A stretch of 64,000 nt of DNA from Actinoallomurus oryzae (GCF_039541955.1 NZ_BAABHF010000010.1:124001-188000), one strand, 5' to 3'; positions 34,088-42,713 are shown, counted from the stretch's first letter. Program-made: numbers and translations. Notes: generated from the letters alone by a model not told the origin.

Positions 34088-34855
34088 GTGACCGTCACAA
34101 TTGATGATGTGAGCGAACCCCCCAAGGCCCGTCGCAAACGCATGACGGGCAAAGAGCGACGGGAGCAACTGCTCGACATAGGCCGGACCCTCTTCGCCGA
34201 ACACGGCTTCGACGGCACCTCCATCGAGGAGATCGCCACCGTGGCCGGAGTCTCCAAACCCATCGTGTACGAGCACTTCGGCGGCAAGGAGGGCCTCTAC
34301 GCCGTCGTGGTCGACCGCGAGATGGCGCACCTCCTCGACACGGTCACCAAGGCGCTCGTCGGCGGACACCCGCGGCAGAAGATCGAGCGGGCCGCGCTGG
34401 CCCTGCTGGAGTACATCGAGGACAGCAGCCAGGGCTTCCGCATCCTCGTCCGCGACTCGCACGCGGCGTCGGCGACGGGCACGTTCGCCAGCCTGCTGAG
34501 CGACATCGCGAACCAGGTCGAGCACATTCTCGGCGACGAGTTCAAGGACAAGGGGTACGACCCGAAGGCCGCGCCCCTCTATGCCCAGGCCCTCATCGGC
34601 ATGGTCGCCATGACCGGGACGTACTGGCTGGACGTGCGCAAGCCCAAGCGCGACGAGGTCGCCGCCCACCTGGTCAACCTCGCGTGGAACGGCCTGTCCG
34701 GGCTGGAGCCCAAGCCGTACCTGACCACCGATCACAAGGCCCGCCAGAAGGACCTCAAGGCCAAGGCCAAGGAGGCGGCGAAAGAAGCGGCGAAGGAGGC
34801 CAAGGAGTCGGCCCGCGCCGCCCGCCGGGCGAGCCCCGAGCCGGGCACCGCCTGA
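34088..34855 (+). CDS. TetR-family regulator with a Lys/Ala-rich C-terminal tail
   Basis: 255 aa with a GTG start and AGGAGAAAGC upstream. The helix-turn-helix covers residues 20-67 (EEIATVAGVSKPIVYEHFGG). The ligand domain ends near residue 220 and is followed by about 30 residues of repeated KAKEAAKEAAKEAKESARAA, a charged helical tail that may bind nucleic acid non-specifically. Placed just downstream of the desaturase, it likely controls fatty-acid unsaturation (FasR/DesR-like role, inferred). Confidence 0.85.
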   Translation: MTVTIDDVSEPPKARRKRMTGKERREQLLDIGRTLFAEHGFDGTSIEEIATVAGVSKPIVYEHFGGKEGLYAVVVDREMAHLLDTVTKALVGGHPRQKIERAALALLEYIEDSSQGFRILVRDSHAASATGTFASLLSDIANQVEHILGDEFKDKGYDPKAAPLYAQALIGMVAMTGTYWLDVRKPKRDEVAAHLVNLAWNGLSGLEPKPYLTTDHKARQKDLKAKAKEAAKEAAKEAKESARAARRASPEPGTA

Positions 34856-34925
34856 CTCAGCGTAGCCGTACTGTCACACCCTCCCCCTATCGTGCGACGC
34901 ATGAATTCCAGGGAGAGGACGGCAC

Positions 34926-35219
34926 ATGTGGCACGGCGACCCCGGTCCCGGTCGGCGACCCCTCGGCCGGGCGGAGATGGACCGTTTCGTCGATGGGCAG
35001 CGGGCCCGCCAGGCACACGACGACGCGGCGGACTCCCGCGCGAAACGGTTCACCGAGAGCCTCGAGGACGCGGTCCTCGCCCTCGACGCCGGTGCCTTCG
35101 AGCGCGCCGGCCGCAAGACCGACCACGTCGAGGAGTTACGTCGCGTGCTCGGCCTTCTCCTCGACGTGCTGGCCGACTGGGAGATGCTCGCCGCGCGGGC
35201 CGGTGATCGGCTCAAGTAG
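34926..35219 (+). CDS. Small hypothetical protein
   Basis: 97 aa. GGGAGAGGAC lies about 6 bases before the ATG. The sequence is helical and charged (KRFTESLEDAVLALDAGAFE, HVEELRRVLGLLLDVLADWE) and could form a small helical bundle; no known motif is visible. Its 3' end overlaps the convergent VOC gene by 84 bases, an unusually long overlap, so one of the two ends may be misjudged. Confidence 0.5.
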   Translation: MWHGDPGPGRRPLGRAEMDRFVDGQRARQAHDDAADSRAKRFTESLEDAVLALDAGAFERAGRKTDHVEELRRVLGLLLDVLADWEMLAARAGDRLK

Positions 35220-35564
35220 CTCCAGCCGGTTGCCGACCGGGTCGTCGACGTAGAAGCGCCGGTACCCGGGCAGCAGGTCGTCGGGCCGCACCTCGCGGCC
35301 TGCCGCCCGGAGCCGCCCGGCCATGACGTCGAGGTCCCGTACGAGGATGCCGGGGTGGGCCTTGCGGGCCGGCCGGAAGTCCTCCTCGACGCCGATGTGG
35401 ATCTCGATGCCGGGCGCCCCGAACCACACGCCGCCCCGGGCGGCCAGCGCCGGCGGCTTGGGCAGTTCGGCGAGCCCGAGCACTCCGGCGTAGAACTCCC
35501 GCATGGCCGGCTCGGTTCCCGGCGGCGCGGCGAGTTGCACGTGGTGGAGGCCGAGCAGGGTCAT
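35136..35564 (-). CDS. VOC-family (glyoxalase-like) protein
   Basis: 142 aa. It begins MTLLGLHHVQLAAPPGTEPA with the metal-ligand-type His, and has GIEIHIGVEEDF and YRRFYVDDPVGNRLELLEPI, the usual end of the fold. The last 20 residues lie in the overlap with the gene at 34926. Its ATG overlaps the methyltransferase stop (ATGA), so it is in one operon with that gene. Substrate unknown. Confidence 0.8.
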   Translation of the reverse strand: MTLLGLHHVQLAAPPGTEPAMREFYAGVLGLAELPKPPALAARGGVWFGAPGIEIHIGVEEDFRPARKAHPGILVRDLDVMAGRLRAAGREVRPDDLLPGYRRFYVDDPVGNRLELLEPITGPRGEHLPVGQHVEEKAEHAT

Positions 35565-36403
35565 CGGGCCGGTTCTTCGTGGGCCGGGGGCGCGGACGCG
35601 ACGACGAAGATCCGGCGGAAGGGGAAGATCGTGCCGTGCGGGCCGGGTGGGTACGCCTTACGCAGCAGGGCCGACAGTTCGGCGACGAACTCCTCGCGCT
35701 CCTCCTCGCGCGACAGCACGTCGAACGCCGGTCGCAGGGCCGTGCCCTTCATCCATTCGAGCACCGGATCGTCCCCGTGCAAAATCTGAAGATAGGTCGT
35801 CTCCCACGCGTCGACCTCGCACCCGAGGTCGCTGAGCAGCCGGAAGTACTCCGCGGGCTCGCTGACGATGTTGTGCCGGTTGACTTTGGCCAGCTGGTTG
35901 CGCCAGCGCGGCGTCTCGCACAACTCCCGCAGGATGCGGTGGCTGTCCTGGTCGAAGTTCCCGGGCATGCTGAACGCCAGCCGCCCGCCGGGCGCCAGCG
36001 CCGCGACCCAGCGCGGGAGCATGTCCTGGTGTCCGGGCACCCACTGGAAGGCCGCGTTGGAGAAGATCACGTCGACCGGCCGCGACGGCGCCCACGCGGC
36101 GATGTCCCCGACCGAGAACGCCAGCGATCCCCCGGGCGCCTCGCCGCCGGGCGGCGGCTGAAGGTGGTCGAGCGGCAGGCGCCGGGCCTCGGCGATCATC
36201 TGCTCGGAGCTGTCGACGCCCTCGACGACGGCGTCCGGCCATCGGGCGGCCAGCTCGGCCGTACGCTCGCCGGGGCCACAGCCCAGGTCCACCACGTACG
36301 CCGGGTCCTCGATGTCCACCCGGGCGAGCAGCTCGTAGAAGGGCCGGGCCCGGTGAGAGGAGTAGGCCCGATACTGCTGAGGGTTCCAAATATCTCTTGA
36401 CAT
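35561..36403 (-). CDS. tam: Trans-aconitate 2-methyltransferase-like SAM methyltransferase
   Basis: 280 aa. It begins MSRDIWNPQQYRAYSSHRAR, as in Tam proteins, followed by SAM motif I YVVDLGCGPGERTAELAARW near residue 37, and FSNAAFQWVPGHQDMLPRW in the middle. Tam methylates trans-aconitate, removing an aconitase inhibitor. The start codon lies inside the left arm of the MarR-type inverted repeat, so repression would block the start region directly. It heads a two-gene operon with the VOC gene. Confidence 0.82.
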   Translation of the reverse strand: MSRDIWNPQQYRAYSSHRARPFYELLARVDIEDPAYVVDLGCGPGERTAELAARWPDAVVEGVDSSEQMIAEARRLPLDHLQPPPGGEAPGGSLAFSVGDIAAWAPSRPVDVIFSNAAFQWVPGHQDMLPRWVAALAPGGRLAFSMPGNFDQDSHRILRELCETPRWRNQLAKVNRHNIVSEPAEYFRLLSDLGCEVDAWETTYLQILHGDDPVLEWMKGTALRPAFDVLSREEEREEFVAELSALLRKAYPPGPHGTIFPFRRIFVVASAPPAHEEPAR

Positions 36404-36442
36404 CGAGATAAAGCATGGCGGCTAGATATCTCGATGTCAAGA
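36395..36442. promoter_or_regulatory. 16-bp inverted-repeat operator between tam and the MarR gene
   Basis: TCTTGACATCGAGATA (36395-36410) and TATCTCGATGTCAAGA (36427-36442) are perfect inverted repeats with a 16-base spacer. Each arm contains a TTGACA that could be the -35 box of one divergent gene. The left arm covers the tam ATG. This is the expected target of the adjacent MarR regulator. Confidence 0.82.
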
Positions 36443-36460
36443 CAGGTAAGCTGATCGACC

Positions 36461-36961
36461 ATGGAGGACGAGGTCGATCGCCTGGTCGCGGCCTGGCGCA
36501 CGGAGCGGCCAGACCTCGACACCGAGCCCCTGCACGTCCTCAGCCGGGTGTCGCGGCTCGCCCGCCACCTCGACCGTGCGCGCCGGGCCGTGTTCGCCGC
36601 GCATGACATGGAATCGTGGGAGTTCGACGTCCTGACCGCCCTGCGCCGCGCCGGCCCACCGTACGAACTGAGCCCCGGCCGCCTCCTGCGCGCCACGCTC
36701 GTCACGTCGGGCACGATGACCAACCGGATCGACCGGCTGCAGAGCGCCGGCCTGGTCAGCCGCAACCCCGACCCCCAGGACAAACGCGGCGTCCTCGTAC
36801 GCCTGACCGACGCCGGCCGCACCCGCGTCGACGCCGCCTTCGCCGACCTGATCGACCGCGAACGCGACCTGCTCGGCTCCCTCACCGCCGACGACCGCCG
36901 CACACTCGCCGACCTGCTGCGTTCACTCCTCGTCCCCTTCGACACCGACCCCACGGGTTAG
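36461..36961 (+). CDS. MarR-family transcriptional regulator
   Basis: 166 aa. The winged helix spans residues 65-125, with LSPGRLLRATLVTSGTMTNR (recognition helix) and RNPDPQDKRGVLVRLTDAGR (wing with the DxR motif). Divergent from tam, with the inverted-repeat operator between, it likely represses both genes. The last 16 codons are repeated in diverged form 148 bases further on. Confidence 0.88.
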   Translation: MEDEVDRLVAAWRTERPDLDTEPLHVLSRVSRLARHLDRARRAVFAAHDMESWEFDVLTALRRAGPPYELSPGRLLRATLVTSGTMTNRIDRLQSAGLVSRNPDPQDKRGVLVRLTDAGRTRVDAAFADLIDRERDLLGSLTADDRRTLADLLRSLLVPFDTDPTG

Positions 36962-37110
36962 CAGCCGACGGACCCCTTCCGACCGCCACCGCACGCCGGC
37001 CGATCGCGCCCCCATGACCCCCGACGAGACGGATCCCCTTCGACCACCGCACGCCCCCGACCTGCCGCGTTCACGCCGCGCCCCTTCGACACCGTCCCTG
37101 GACGTCAGAA
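36908..37110 (+). repeat. Diverged direct repeat of the MarR gene 3' end
   Basis: The coding end near 36908-36952 (with GACCTGCTGCGTTCACTCC and CCCCTTCGACACCG) recurs near 37056-37099 (GACCTGCCGCGTTCACGCC, CCCCTTCGACACCG). By eye about 38 of 45 positions match, at an offset of 148 bases. A second pair with CACCGCACGCC lies near 36988 and 37045. Confidence 0.65.
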
Positions 37111-37165
37111 GGGTCGCCTTTCGAGCGGCCGGGAGCGGTGACATCGGCTTGGTGCTGCGGTGTCC

Positions 37166-37171
37166 TACGCT
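37166..37171 (+). promoter_or_regulatory. -10 box for a leaderless start at 37179
   Basis: TACGCT is followed by 7 bases and then GTG, with no Shine-Dalgarno sequence. This spacing places the transcription start at or next to the start codon. Confidence 0.5.
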
Positions 37172-37178
37172 GACCGCT

Positions 37179-39725
37179 GTGTCAGATGTGATCGATTACG
37201 GACGGTTCGCCGAGCGGTTGCGGCAGGTCATGCCCCGGTGGGAGGACCGCGACCGCATGTCGCCCGAGGAGTTCGCCGCGCATCTGGCGGACACCGGCCC
37301 GCGCTGGGAGTTGCTCCGCGCGTTCCAGGAGGAGTGGGGGTACGAGCCGCCCGGCGGAGAGCCCCGCTGGCCGCGCTGGTCGGAGGACGAGCACCGGGCG
37401 TACGTCCGCCGTCTCAAGGAGGAGTCGACCGGCGAGGAAGAGGAAACCTTCGCCGATGTCGACCTGACCCTCCCGATTCCGGCGGCCCTGGACGAGTGGT
37501 GGGACCTGCCGTTCAACTCCTTCACCTACCGGCCCCGGCTGTACTGGACGAATCCGGTGTGGCCGCCGACCGTACGGCCGGATCCGACGGGCTACGGCGT
37601 CTCGGACGGGCTGCCGCCGGACAGTCCGTTCGTCGGGCCGGGCGCCGATCACCGGGTGTGCGTGTTCAAGGCGGAGTACGAGTACTGCAACGAGTGGGGT
37701 TATCTCGCCGCCGAGGCCGGTCAGGCCGACCCGAGAGTCATGGTCAGCACCGGGGAAGGCTGGGTGCCGCAGTCCGGGTCGGTCTCGGAGTTCTTCCTTC
37801 AGCTGGCACTGATGCGGCTGCCCTCGTACTACGGCTGGACGGTGCGCCTGTACGAGGCCGAGCCCGACGTCGAACGGCGAGTCCAGCAGAACTTCCCGGC
37901 CATGGGCCTGCTGCCCTGGCGCGAGCTGGGCAACCGGACGGTCGTCTACGGAGCGCCCGACGCGATCGTCTATCTGGATGGAGAAGGCTACGCCGACTTC
38001 GGGTTCGTCGTGCACGCCCGGAGCCGTGCGGCCCTGGAGGGGGTCGCCCGTACGCTCGGGGTGGACTGGAGCGAGGAGATCGAGTCACCTCGGGCCGATC
38101 CCCCGCCGCTGTCCCTGAAGGCCGGCACCACCGACCGCGACGGACGGTGGACCGTCGAAAGCGTCTCCGACACGCCCTACCCGCCCGCCGAGGCGGCTGC
38201 CGTACCTCCCGCCGAGATCCTCGGCACGGAACGGCCGGACGGTCTCACAGTGTGGGCCGAGGAGCCCGGCGCGGGCGTGACCGCCGGCGACCAGGCCGGC
38301 GGCGTGCACCTGTGGCCGACCTCCCGCCCCGAGGACACCGCCGAACCCGAGGTCACCGCCCAACCCGAGTCCGCCGCTGGAGCCGAGAGCACGGCCGGAA
38401 CCGGCGACACCACGGGAACCGAGAAGACCGCCGAAGCCGACGGCACCACCGAGGCCGAGGACGCCGCCGGCACCGGGAACACCACCGATGGCGTCTCCGC
38501 GGACGGCGATGCTTCGGCAGGGGGTCACGAGGCGGGTCGGCTCAGCCGCGCGGCGCACGACGCGCCCGTGACCGCCATCACCACCCGGCGTTTCGAGGGC
38601 CTCGGCGTCACCGTGGTGAGCGGCGACTCCGGTGGACTCGTCAACCTCTGGCTGCCTGACGACGGCTGGGGCCCTGCTGCGCTCGGCCGCCACGGCGGAG
38701 AGGTGGTCGGGGTCAGCGCCGAACGTCTGGAGACCGGCCCGGCGATCGCCGCGGCCTGGAGCACCGGCAGCGTACGGCTGTGGGACGTCGGTTCGGGCAT
38801 CGACGCGACTCTGGAGCTGGGGGCCGGCATCGCGGCGCTGAGCCTGGATCCGGAGGGGACGATGACCGTCGGCGGTCCGACCGGCAGCGCCGTCCTGCGT
38901 CTCGACATCGATCGCCTGTGGCCGCGGCGGGACCTGACCGCGGCCGTCCACCGGTTCGACTGGGACGAGCTCGAATGCGCGACGGGCCCGGCCGGCGCCG
39001 TTCCCGACCTGCTCCTCGCGGTCGTCGAAGCGGACGACGACGCGTCCGCGGAGGCCGTTCTCGCCGACCTGCGGGCGGTGCTGTACGGGCGAGGCCGAGT
39101 CTTCTCGGCGACCGTCGCCGCCGTTCCGTGCCTTCTGATGCTGGTCGGTGAGGAGGACATCCCCGTCCGGTGGCCGTTGCTGAACCTGATGGGAGAGTTC
39201 ACACGGATCGCCCTGGGACCGGCCTGCGCGGACGAAGAGTCCCGGCGCTGGGCCGAGCACACCCGTACGGCCCTGGAGCAGTGCGTGCCGGCGCTGTACG
39301 TGCTGATGGACGACGACGACCCGGCCGTCCGCGCCGCGTCGGCGCTGCTGCTGTCGGAGGTACCGGACGCGCGGCCCGACGACGGCGCCGACCCGCTGTC
39401 CGAGCTGATGGCGCGGATCGAGAAGGAGACCGAGGTGGAGGCCCTGGCGAGCCTGGTGGTCGCCGCCGCACGCGTCGTCGAGGGGCGCGCGGACCCGCCA
39501 TCGGCGGTGTTCTCCCGGCTGTGCGCCGAGTCGGAGCATCGCGAGGTACGGACGGCGGCCGCGGCGGCCCTCCTACGGTGTGGTCCGGCCGGTGCGGCGG
39601 CCGACCCCACGATCGCCGAGGCCATCGACCGGGAACTCGCAGCGCCGGAGTCGGCCCTCGACCGTCCGCTGCGCATCGTCGGCCTGACACGTGCGTCGTT
39701 CCTGGCGACGCGCATCGCCTCTTAG
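37179..39725 (+). CDS. Large multidomain protein with WD40-like and HEAT-like regions
   Basis: 848 aa from the GTG at 37179; an upstream in-frame ATG at 37014 would add 55 residues made of repeated spacer sequence. Residues 1-310 are an unrecognised acidic/aromatic domain (SMI1/SUKH-like in flavour only). Residues 375-445 are a low-complexity Ala/Glu/Thr/Gly linker with many TAE and GTE units. Residues 455-570 contain WD40-like blades (VTVVSGDSGGLVNLWLPDD and later WSTGSVRLWDVGSG). The last 250 residues are helical HEAT-like. No catalytic motif is visible. This could be a cytoplasmic scaffold; function unknown. Confidence 0.72.
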   Translation: MSDVIDYGRFAERLRQVMPRWEDRDRMSPEEFAAHLADTGPRWELLRAFQEEWGYEPPGGEPRWPRWSEDEHRAYVRRLKEESTGEEEETFADVDLTLPIPAALDEWWDLPFNSFTYRPRLYWTNPVWPPTVRPDPTGYGVSDGLPPDSPFVGPGADHRVCVFKAEYEYCNEWGYLAAEAGQADPRVMVSTGEGWVPQSGSVSEFFLQLALMRLPSYYGWTVRLYEAEPDVERRVQQNFPAMGLLPWRELGNRTVVYGAPDAIVYLDGEGYADFGFVVHARSRAALEGVARTLGVDWSEEIESPRADPPPLSLKAGTTDRDGRWTVESVSDTPYPPAEAAAVPPAEILGTERPDGLTVWAEEPGAGVTAGDQAGGVHLWPTSRPEDTAEPEVTAQPESAAGAESTAGTGDTTGTEKTAEADGTTEAEDAAGTGNTTDGVSADGDASAGGHEAGRLSRAAHDAPVTAITTRRFEGLGVTVVSGDSGGLVNLWLPDDGWGPAALGRHGGEVVGVSAERLETGPAIAAAWSTGSVRLWDVGSGIDATLELGAGIAALSLDPEGTMTVGGPTGSAVLRLDIDRLWPRRDLTAAVHRFDWDELECATGPAGAVPDLLLAVVEADDDASAEAVLADLRAVLYGRGRVFSATVAAVPCLLMLVGEEDIPVRWPLLNLMGEFTRIALGPACADEESRRWAEHTRTALEQCVPALYVLMDDDDPAVRAASALLLSEVPDARPDDGADPLSELMARIEKETEVEALASLVVAAARVVEGRADPPSAVFSRLCAESEHREVRTAAAAALLRCGPAGAAADPTIAEAIDRELAAPESALDRPLRIVGLTRASFLATRIAS

Positions 39726-39768
39726 CGGCTTGCAGCCCGCCCACGGGGCGGAGATCTAGACTCGCGCG

Positions 39769-40302
39769 TTACAGCAAGGGCTCCTGGCCGCCGTCGTAGA
39801 CGATCAGGCCGTCGTCGCGGAGGCGTGCGCCGGGGGCCGGTTCGTGGCGGGTGAGACGGCCGTCGTGCATCAGATGCTCGACCGGGACGCCGCGGGCCAG
39901 AACGAGGAAGTCGGCGATCATCCGGCGGTGACAGCGCCACCAGACGGACTCGCTGCACATCACCGCCTGCTCGCCCGTGAAGCCGAGCAACGCGTCGATC
40001 GCGGCGGAGAACTCCGGCGTACGCATGTGCGCCGCGTAACCGCGGAACATCTCCTCCCGCCAGAAGATGTCCGGCGAGTCGGGCGGAGGCCGCCGAAACC
40101 CGCCGAGGCGCTTGTCCCATCGGTAGCCGATGCCGTCCGCGGGCAGCCAGGACTCCAGCGACGCCCGGGCGACGTGCGGGTTGCGACGACTGCCCGGCGC
40201 CGTACGGACATCGACCACCAGTTCCACACCGGCACCCCGCAGCAACCCGGCGATCTCCTCCTGCGATGCCGTCCCATGACCGAACGTCCGAACAGTAGGC
40301 AT
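39769..40302 (-). CDS. DUF488 family protein
   Basis: 177 aa. It begins MPTVRTFGHGTASQEEIAGL, has VVDVRTAPGSRRNPH and WRCHRRMIADFLV with the conserved Cys/His/Arg of the DUF488 family. The role of the family is unsettled. Its first ~25 codons and the 90 bases upstream are present in two or three further diverged copies to the right (period 160-163 bases). Whether those copies carry promoters is not clear. Confidence 0.85.
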   Translation of the reverse strand: MPTVRTFGHGTASQEEIAGLLRGAGVELVVDVRTAPGSRRNPHVARASLESWLPADGIGYRWDKRLGGFRRPPPDSPDIFWREEMFRGYAAHMRTPEFSAAIDALLGFTGEQAVMCSESVWWRCHRRMIADFLVLARGVPVEHLMHDGRLTRHEPAPGARLRDDGLIVYDGGQEPLL

Positions 40303-40745
40303 CAGCCCAACGCCGCCTCACTCAGCAAACTGCCCCTGATCTTCCCGCCCAGCGGCAACCACCCGGCGCCATCCAGACATCGGCCACTCCCCACGCCACC
40401 CGCGATAACCCGATGATCCCCTCTCACGACAACCCCCAAGACCAAACGCCCGGGATGCGCATCAGCCCAACACCACCCACTCAGCAAGCATCCTCGGCTC
40501 GCTCCCGACGTTCCCATCCAGCAGCAACTACCCGACAGCTTCCAAACCACGCCGTCTCCGCGATGACCCGATAGTTTCCCGCTCTCGCACATCGCCCCAA
40601 GGCCGAATGTCCGGACCGTGCGTGTCAGCGCGGCATCACCTCGCACAGTTGGTGTCCCCTAACGTCCCCGGTCAGCGGCTCACCACCGCGGCTTCCCGCC
40701 TGGCGTATCTCCTCTTTGGCCCCTCCTAACATCCGCATGGACACC
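40220..40745 (-). repeat. Three to four diverged 160-bp repeats of the DUF488 5' end
   Basis: Aligned start points are at 40302 (true ATG), 40462 (ATG kept) and 40625 (ACA), spacing 160 and 163. Each copy reads like GTTCGGACGTTCGGTCATGG on the minus strand (TCCGGACATTCGGCCTTGG in copy 3) with matching upstream sequence. A partial fourth copy begins near 40740. No gene is supported in 40303-40746. Confidence 0.75.
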
Positions 40746-40995
40746 CCAAGGCAGCGCGCGAGCGGATCACCGTAGGGCAGCTTTGATGAGGACGGCAGCA
40801 GCCAAGCAGACACCCCACATCACTCGCCGAAACCACAAGCCGCAGCCCGCGAACGGATCACCACAGCGCGGCTTCGACGACCACGGCAGCAGCAAGCAGA
40901 CACCCCGCATCACTCACCGAAACCACAGCCGCACCCCCCGAACGGATCACTGCAGCGCGGCTTCGATGAGCGTGGCGGCGGCGAGTAGGCGTCCC
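40746..40995 (-). repeat. Three diverged ~90-bp repeats of the amidase 3' end
   Basis: Stop codons align at 40947-40949 (true), 40858-40860 and 40767-40769 (spacing 89 and 91). The true end codes LLAAATLIEAALQ; copy 2 codes LLAAAVVVEAALW then TGA; copy 3 has a one-base insertion but still reads like ...VLIKAALR then TGA. The 45 bases after each stop also match. Confidence 0.8.
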
Positions 40996-42062
40996 TCTTC
41001 GTTCGCCGGGGCCACGAGTTGGAGGGAGCCTGGCAGCGGGGAGCCCTTGACGGGGATCGGCAGGGACAGGGCCGGATCGCCGGACAGGTTGAAGGGGAGG
41101 GTCAGCGCGGTGAGGTCGACGTCGCGTTCGGCACCGAGGCGGGGTGGGGGCTGGGTGATCGTGGGCAGGGCGAGCAGCGGATAGCGTTCGAAGAGCTTGT
41201 CGAGGAACTCCCGCAGCGTCTCTTTCGTGGCGTAAGCCTCGTCGAGCATGCCATCGGTGATCCGCTCGCCGCGCTCGATGCGGCGGCGGATCCGCTCGCT
41301 CATCCGGTCGGGGTATGCGAGGAGGCTCCGGTGTGCGCGGAAGCCCTCGCCGAGGATCAGTCTGTTTCCGGCGTCGAGGGCGGCGGGCCAGCAGTCGACC
41401 GGCTCATCGGCGAAGACGAGCCCGGCGGCGCCCAGCGCGGCGTCGACGGCGGCGTCGAGCTCGGGGGCGACGGGCGTGCCCGCCGGACGCAGCCGTCCGA
41501 TCATCGCCCCGGCGTCGAACGAGCCGGAAGCGAAGCCCGGCTCCATCAGCGTCATGCCGAGCGTCAGCGCGGCGACGTCGGGCCCGAGCGGGCCGACCGA
41601 GTCGAGCGTCGGGGCCAGCGGGAACACGCCGTCGACCGGCACCCGGCCGCGCGTGGTCTTGAGCCCGGCGACACCGCAGCAGGCGGCCGGCACACGGACG
41701 GATCCGCCCGTGTCAGTGCCGAACGCGACATCGGCCTCGCCCAACGCGACCGCGACCGCGGAACCGCTGGACGAACCGCCGGGCACGCGGTCGGCGTCGA
41801 GGGGATTCTCCGGAGTCCCGGTCCAGGGGTTGACGCCGTCGGCGGCGCGGCATAGCTCGGTGAGGTTGGTCTTGCCGACGATCCGAGCCCCCTGCCGGCG
41901 AGCGGTCGCGACGACGGGAGCATCGTGCTCCGCGGCCACGGCCTGCTCGCTGATGACCGGGCATGCCAACGTCGTCGGCGACCCGGCGACGTCGATGGCG
42001 TCCTTGACGGCGAGCCGCGGCCCGTCGCCCTGCGCGGTGAACTTCTCCAGCCAGATGGTCAC
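40947..42062 (-). CDS. Amidase signature family protein
   Basis: 371 aa. The Ser-cisSer-Lys triad is visible: Lys in LAVKDAIDVAG near residue 20, the GGSSSGSAVAVALGEADVAF signature near residue 95, and nucleophile Ser in GTDTGGSVRVPAA near residue 120. It is shorter than GatA (about 490 aa) and resembles allophanate/biuret-hydrolase-type or general amidases. It hydrolyses an amide bond; substrate unknown. Its 3' end has been copied downstream. Confidence 0.88.
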   Translation of the reverse strand: MTIWLEKFTAQGDGPRLAVKDAIDVAGSPTTLACPVISEQAVAAEHDAPVVATARRQGARIVGKTNLTELCRAADGVNPWTGTPENPLDADRVPGGSSSGSAVAVALGEADVAFGTDTGGSVRVPAACCGVAGLKTTRGRVPVDGVFPLAPTLDSVGPLGPDVAALTLGMTLMEPGFASGSFDAGAMIGRLRPAGTPVAPELDAAVDAALGAAGLVFADEPVDCWPAALDAGNRLILGEGFRAHRSLLAYPDRMSERIRRRIERGERITDGMLDEAYATKETLREFLDKLFERYPLLALPTITQPPPRLGAERDVDLTALTLPFNLSGDPALSLPIPVKGSPLPGSLQLVAPANEEGRLLAAATLIEAALQ

Positions 42063-42284
42063 GACGACATCATGGCGTGAGGGGGACGGATGAGATAGAC
42101 CGTGCGCGCGCCTGTGGACAACCCGAGCGGCGGGGAGGTCCCTCTCAAAGTTTCCGTACGGGGCGAGCGGCGTTCAGGACGACGCAGGGCGGGCGAGCTG
42201 TCAGGGGCTGAGTGTTGAGCGCCGCTCGGGTCGGCAGGGCGGAGGAGGCGATCGGCCCGGGTCCGCCCAGCGACCGACGGCGGT

Positions 42285-42425
42285 GACGCCGAGGGTTCCC
42301 CGCCAACGCCGAGGGCTCCCCACCGAGGCGGAGAGCTCCCCACCGACGCTGAGAGCTCCCCCGCGACGCCCGAGAGCCCCCCGCCAACGGCGAGAGCTCC
42401 CCCGCGACGCCGAGGGCTCACCGCG
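42285..42425. repeat. 20-bp minisatellite, seven units
   Basis: Consensus GACGCCGAGAGCTCCCCNCC, units starting at 42285, 42305, 42325, 42345, 42365 (21 bases), 42386 and 42406. The frame is lost at the 21-base unit, so it is unlikely to encode a repeat protein. The rest of 42063-42713 shows only this array and the ABC-F end copy; long ORFs there look like frame shadows. Confidence 0.85.
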
Positions 42426-42542
42426 CCTGGACGGCGACCATCGCCGCCACAGCGCAGCGTGCGTTCGACCAGGCGGCGCCTGCGGCGGCGCAGATGGTCG
42501 AGCACGCGAGAAGGCCCCGCGCACGCCGCACCGCAGAATTGC

Positions 42543-42605
42543 GGGGGCAATCAGACAGACCCCTATGCGGGACTGCGATCACACGTTCTCCGTGAGTCCG
42601 AGCCA
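42543..42605 (-). repeat. Diverged copy of the ABC-F gene 3' end
   Basis: The true end (42678-42740, minus strand) codes QWLELAENA then TGA. The copy codes LWLGLTENV then TGA (42579-42581), and the 35 bases past the stop also match with one gap. Offset is 135 bases; roughly three quarters of positions agree by eye. Confidence 0.7.
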
Positions 42606-42713
42606 CAGCACCCACCACGACACGAAAACCCGAACACGCGCGGAAACGCCCGCCCGCGCGCCAGGCTCACACAACAGCGGGCGATCAGACGGGCCCCTGA
42701 CGCGGGCCGGTGG

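Noticed and set aside
37014..37178. In-frame ATG extension of the 37179 gene
   Set aside because: The 55 extra codons consist of MarR-end repeat sequence, and a -10 box lies right before the GTG at 37179.
40302..40646. 114-codon ORF upstream of the DUF488 gene
   Set aside because: It is formed by the repeated DUF488 start regions; only the first few residues resemble the family and the rest is repeat spacer.
40700..42430. CRISPR array
   Set aside because: Repeats here are contiguous and diverged, with no unique spacers, and no cas genes are near.
42059..42550. Minus-strand ORF of 163 codons across the minisatellite
   Set aside because: Product is Arg/Gly/Ser low-complexity, changes frame relative to the 20-bp units, and has no ribosome site; it looks like an open frame caused by high GC.
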